This document shows, piece after piece, positions 62,259-64,000 of a stretch of 64,000 nucleotides of DNA; within the stretch, counting starts at the first letter, position 1, and each line of letters starts with the position of its first letter. The DNA lies in NCBI RefSeq assembly GCF_001921865.1, contig NZ_MSCT01000020.1, forward strand, positions 186,001 through 250,000. The letters run 5' to 3'. The position numbers and the translations under genes are program-made. The DNA comes from Pseudomonas chlororaphis (GTDB lineage Bacteria > Pseudomonadota > Gammaproteobacteria > Pseudomonadales > Pseudomonadaceae). The notes below the pieces were generated by a model. The model had not been told where the DNA came from. It saw only the letters and a list, made by a program, of their open reading frames with translations, and searched no databases.

Positions 62259-63714
62259 GGGCCACCTCCCATGCGGTCAGCGCCCGGTCGGCTTCCACCA
62301 GATCGGAGAAGTCCAGCCGCACGCCGTTGATTTCCTGATAGTCCTCATGGCCTTTACCCGCCAGGACGATAACGTCGTCCGCCGCCGCACTGGCAACCAG
62401 TTGGGCGATGGCCAGCCCGCGACCGGCAACGAAGTCGACCTTGTCCACGGCACTGAAGCCGGCGCGAATGTCGTCGAAGATCTGTGCCGGATCTTCCGTA
62501 CGCGGGTTGTCGTCGGTGACCAGCACGCCGTCGGCCAGGCGCTCGACCACCTCGGCCATCAACGGACGCTTGCCGCGGTCGCGATCGCCGCCACAACCGA
62601 ACAGGCACAGCAAGCGGCCCTTGGCGTGAGGACGCAGGGCCAGCAATACTTTTTCCAAGGCATCCGGGGTGTGGGCGTAATCGACCACCACCAGCGGCTG
62701 CGAACCGCCTCCCAGGCGTTGCATGCGGCCGGCCGGACCTTCCAGCTTCGGCAGCACGTGAAGGATTTCGTCGAGGGCATAGTCCAGGCCGAGCAAGGCG
62801 CCGACTGCCGCCAGTACGTTGCTCAGGTTGAAACGGCCCAGCAGGGTGCTGCGCAGATGATGCTCGCCCTGCGGGGTCACCAGGGTCGCGCGCACGCCTT
62901 CGTCGCCGAACTGCGCTTCGCGGCAATACAGATAGGCGCAAGGATCCTCGAGGCTATAGGTAATAAGCCGCGATTCCTGTTCTTCCCCGGCCAATTGCCG
63001 ACCGAACTCGTCGTCGAGGTTGATGACCCGGCAAGCCAAGTCAGTCCAGCCGAACAGCTTGGCCTTGGCGGCGCCGTAGGCCTCCATGGTGCCGTGGTAG
63101 TCCAGATGGTCGCGAGACAAGTTGGTCAGCACCGCCACATCGAAGGCCAGCGCGCTGACACGCCCCTGATCGAGACCATGGGACGAGACTTCCATCGCCG
63201 CGGCCTTGGCGCCGGCCTTTTTCAGGTCGGCCAGGGTCGCCTGCACGGCGATCGGGTTCGGCGTGGTGTGCATCCCGCTTTGCAGCGCGCCATAGAAGCC
63301 GCTGCCGAGGGTGCCGACAATGCCGCAACGCTGGCCCAACAGATCCAGCGCCTGCGCCACCAACTGGGTCACGCTGGTCTTGCCGTTGGTACCGGTCACG
63401 CCAATCAGATTGAGGCTGCGGCTAGGGTCGCCATAAAAACGCCCGGCGATATCCGACAACTGCGCCGCCAGGCCTTTGACCGGAATCAGCGGCACATCGG
63501 TGATCGGCAGGACGGTAGCGCCCTCGACTTCATAAGCCACGGCGGCCGCCCCGCGCTGCAAGGCATCGGCGATGTGCGCACGCCCGTCGAACTTGCCGCC
63601 GGGAACCGCGAGAAACAGATCGCCCGCACGCACATTGCGGCTGTCCAGGGCCAACTCGCGAATCAGCAGATCGCGGCCAGCGTGGGCGAAAATCTTGTTC
63701 AGGCTAAGAGACAT
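62251..63714 (-). CDS. murE: UDP-MurNAc-dipeptide--2,6-diaminopimelate ligase
   Basis: A 487-residue Mur ligase: P-loop GTNGKTSVTQL near residue 110, LSRDHLDYHGTM, and the C-terminal DNPRTEDP motif (DNPR) that selects meso-diaminopimelate, as expected for a Gram-negative wall. Its ATG overlaps the ftsI stop by one base (TGATG). Confidence 0.97.
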   Translation of the reverse strand: MSLSLNKIFAHAGRDLLIRELALDSRNVRAGDLFLAVPGGKFDGRAHIADALQRGAAAVAYEVEGATVLPITDVPLIPVKGLAAQLSDIAGRFYGDPSRSLNLIGVTGTNGKTSVTQLVAQALDLLGQRCGIVGTLGSGFYGALQSGMHTTPNPIAVQATLADLKKAGAKAAAMEVSSHGLDQGRVSALAFDVAVLTNLSRDHLDYHGTMEAYGAAKAKLFGWTDLACRVINLDDEFGRQLAGEEQESRLITYSLEDPCAYLYCREAQFGDEGVRATLVTPQGEHHLRSTLLGRFNLSNVLAAVGALLGLDYALDEILHVLPKLEGPAGRMQRLGGGSQPLVVVDYAHTPDALEKVLLALRPHAKGRLLCLFGCGGDRDRGKRPLMAEVVERLADGVLVTDDNPRTEDPAQIFDDIRAGFSAVDKVDFVAGRGLAIAQLVASAAADDVIVLAGKGHEDYQEINGVRLDFSDLVEADRALTAWEVAHA

Positions 63715-64000
63715 CAGCCGCGCCCTCCTTTAGCTGGCGCCGCGTTGGCTTGTTGGGTCGGCGGCAGGTTGTCCGGCGAGATATTCATCAGTCGCAGGGT
63801 GCCGGACATCACTTTGCTGAACACCGGAGCCGAGACCAGGCCACCGAAATAACCGGCCTTGCTCGGCTCGTCGATCACCACGACGATGGCGTAGCGCGGA
63901 TCGCTCATCGGCCCGAAACCGGCGAACAGCGAACGGTAGGAGTTTTCGGCATAACCCTTGGTACCCACCGACGTCTTGCGCGCGGTACCACTCTTGCCGG
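63714..64000 (-). CDS. ftsI: Penicillin-binding protein 3, C-terminal part (5' end outside window)
   Basis: Only the last ~94 codons are in the window. They start with GKSGTARKTSVGTKGY, which contains the KSGT active-site motif of class B transpeptidases, followed by SLFAGFGPMSDPRYAIVVVIDEPS and the Pro/Gly/Ala-rich tail. It is the septal transpeptidase partner of FtsW. The serine-nucleophile and SxN motifs lie beyond the window edge. Confidence 0.93.
   Translation of the reverse strand, partial: GKSGTARKTSVGTKGYAENSYRSLFAGFGPMSDPRYAIVVVIDEPSKAGYFGGLVSAPVFSKVMSGTLRLMNISPDNLPPTQQANAAPAKGGRG

Overview
This window is a piece of a high-GC gammaproteobacterial chromosome, almost certainly a Pseudomonas of the fluorescens/protegens/chlororaphis type. 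The evidence is the dcw cell-division cluster ending in ftsZ-lpxC, a cyoABCDE terminal-oxidase operon next to dsbB, an hmp-norR pair, cheV with a flagellar-type promoter, an OprD-family porin, and many copies of two Pseudomonas-style REP repeats (a 'gcgagcaagctcgctcctaca' type and a 'gtagccgctgccg' type). No tRNA, rRNA, CRISPR array, intact IS element or prophage was seen.

Layout. 1-3254 (+): 3' part of a PhoD-like phosphatase, a 2-aminoadipate/GABA-type aminotransferase, and a tiny ORF coupled to a small membrane protein. 3259-16374 (-): a long same-strand run. Its core (16374 down to 6387) holds an acyl carrier protein, an 870-residue aminotransferase/acyl-ACP-reductase fusion, an acyl-CoA-dehydrogenase-like protein, two fatty-acid desaturases around a ferredoxin-fused reductase, a HIT protein, a Baeyer-Villiger-type flavin monooxygenase and a small membrane protein. 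Further downstream are a nitrilase-family hydrolase, a polyamine-type periplasmic binding protein and an amidohydrolase-fold protein. 16375-18855: a gene-poor, repeat-rich island with an orphan colicin-E-type immunity gene, a DUF3077-like gene, paired REPs and three tandem ~134-bp repeats. 18856-21563 (-): a LuxR-type regulator translationally coupled to a fatty acyl-AMP ligase (FAAL). 21914-24529 (+): an amidase and a third desaturase.

The FAAL, ACP, desaturases, dehydrogenase and reductase-aminotransferase form one logical pathway: load a fatty acid on the carrier protein, desaturate it, reduce it to the aldehyde and transaminate it to a long-chain unsaturated (possibly acetylenic) fatty amine. 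The logic resembles the enamine arm of tambjamine biosynthesis (TamA/TamT/TamH) combined with polyyne clusters, but without bipyrrole genes and without a polyyne thioesterase. A near-identical 16-bp palindrome lies upstream of both minus-strand operons and is a good candidate operator for the cluster's own LuxR protein. This is the best candidate here for an undescribed system.

The rest is mostly core or common accessory genome: a hypothetical gene; cyoABCDE; dsbB; a SnoaL-like secreted protein; hmp and norR with three NorR boxes between them; cheV and a GNAT gene; several small secreted or cysteine-cluster proteins; an RND efflux pair with its own two-component system; an OprD-family porin; a membrane diguanylate cyclase; an MliC-like lysozyme inhibitor; and lpxC, ftsZ, ftsA, ftsQ, ddlB, murC, murG, ftsW, murD, mraY, murF, murE and the 3' end of ftsI, all on the minus strand.
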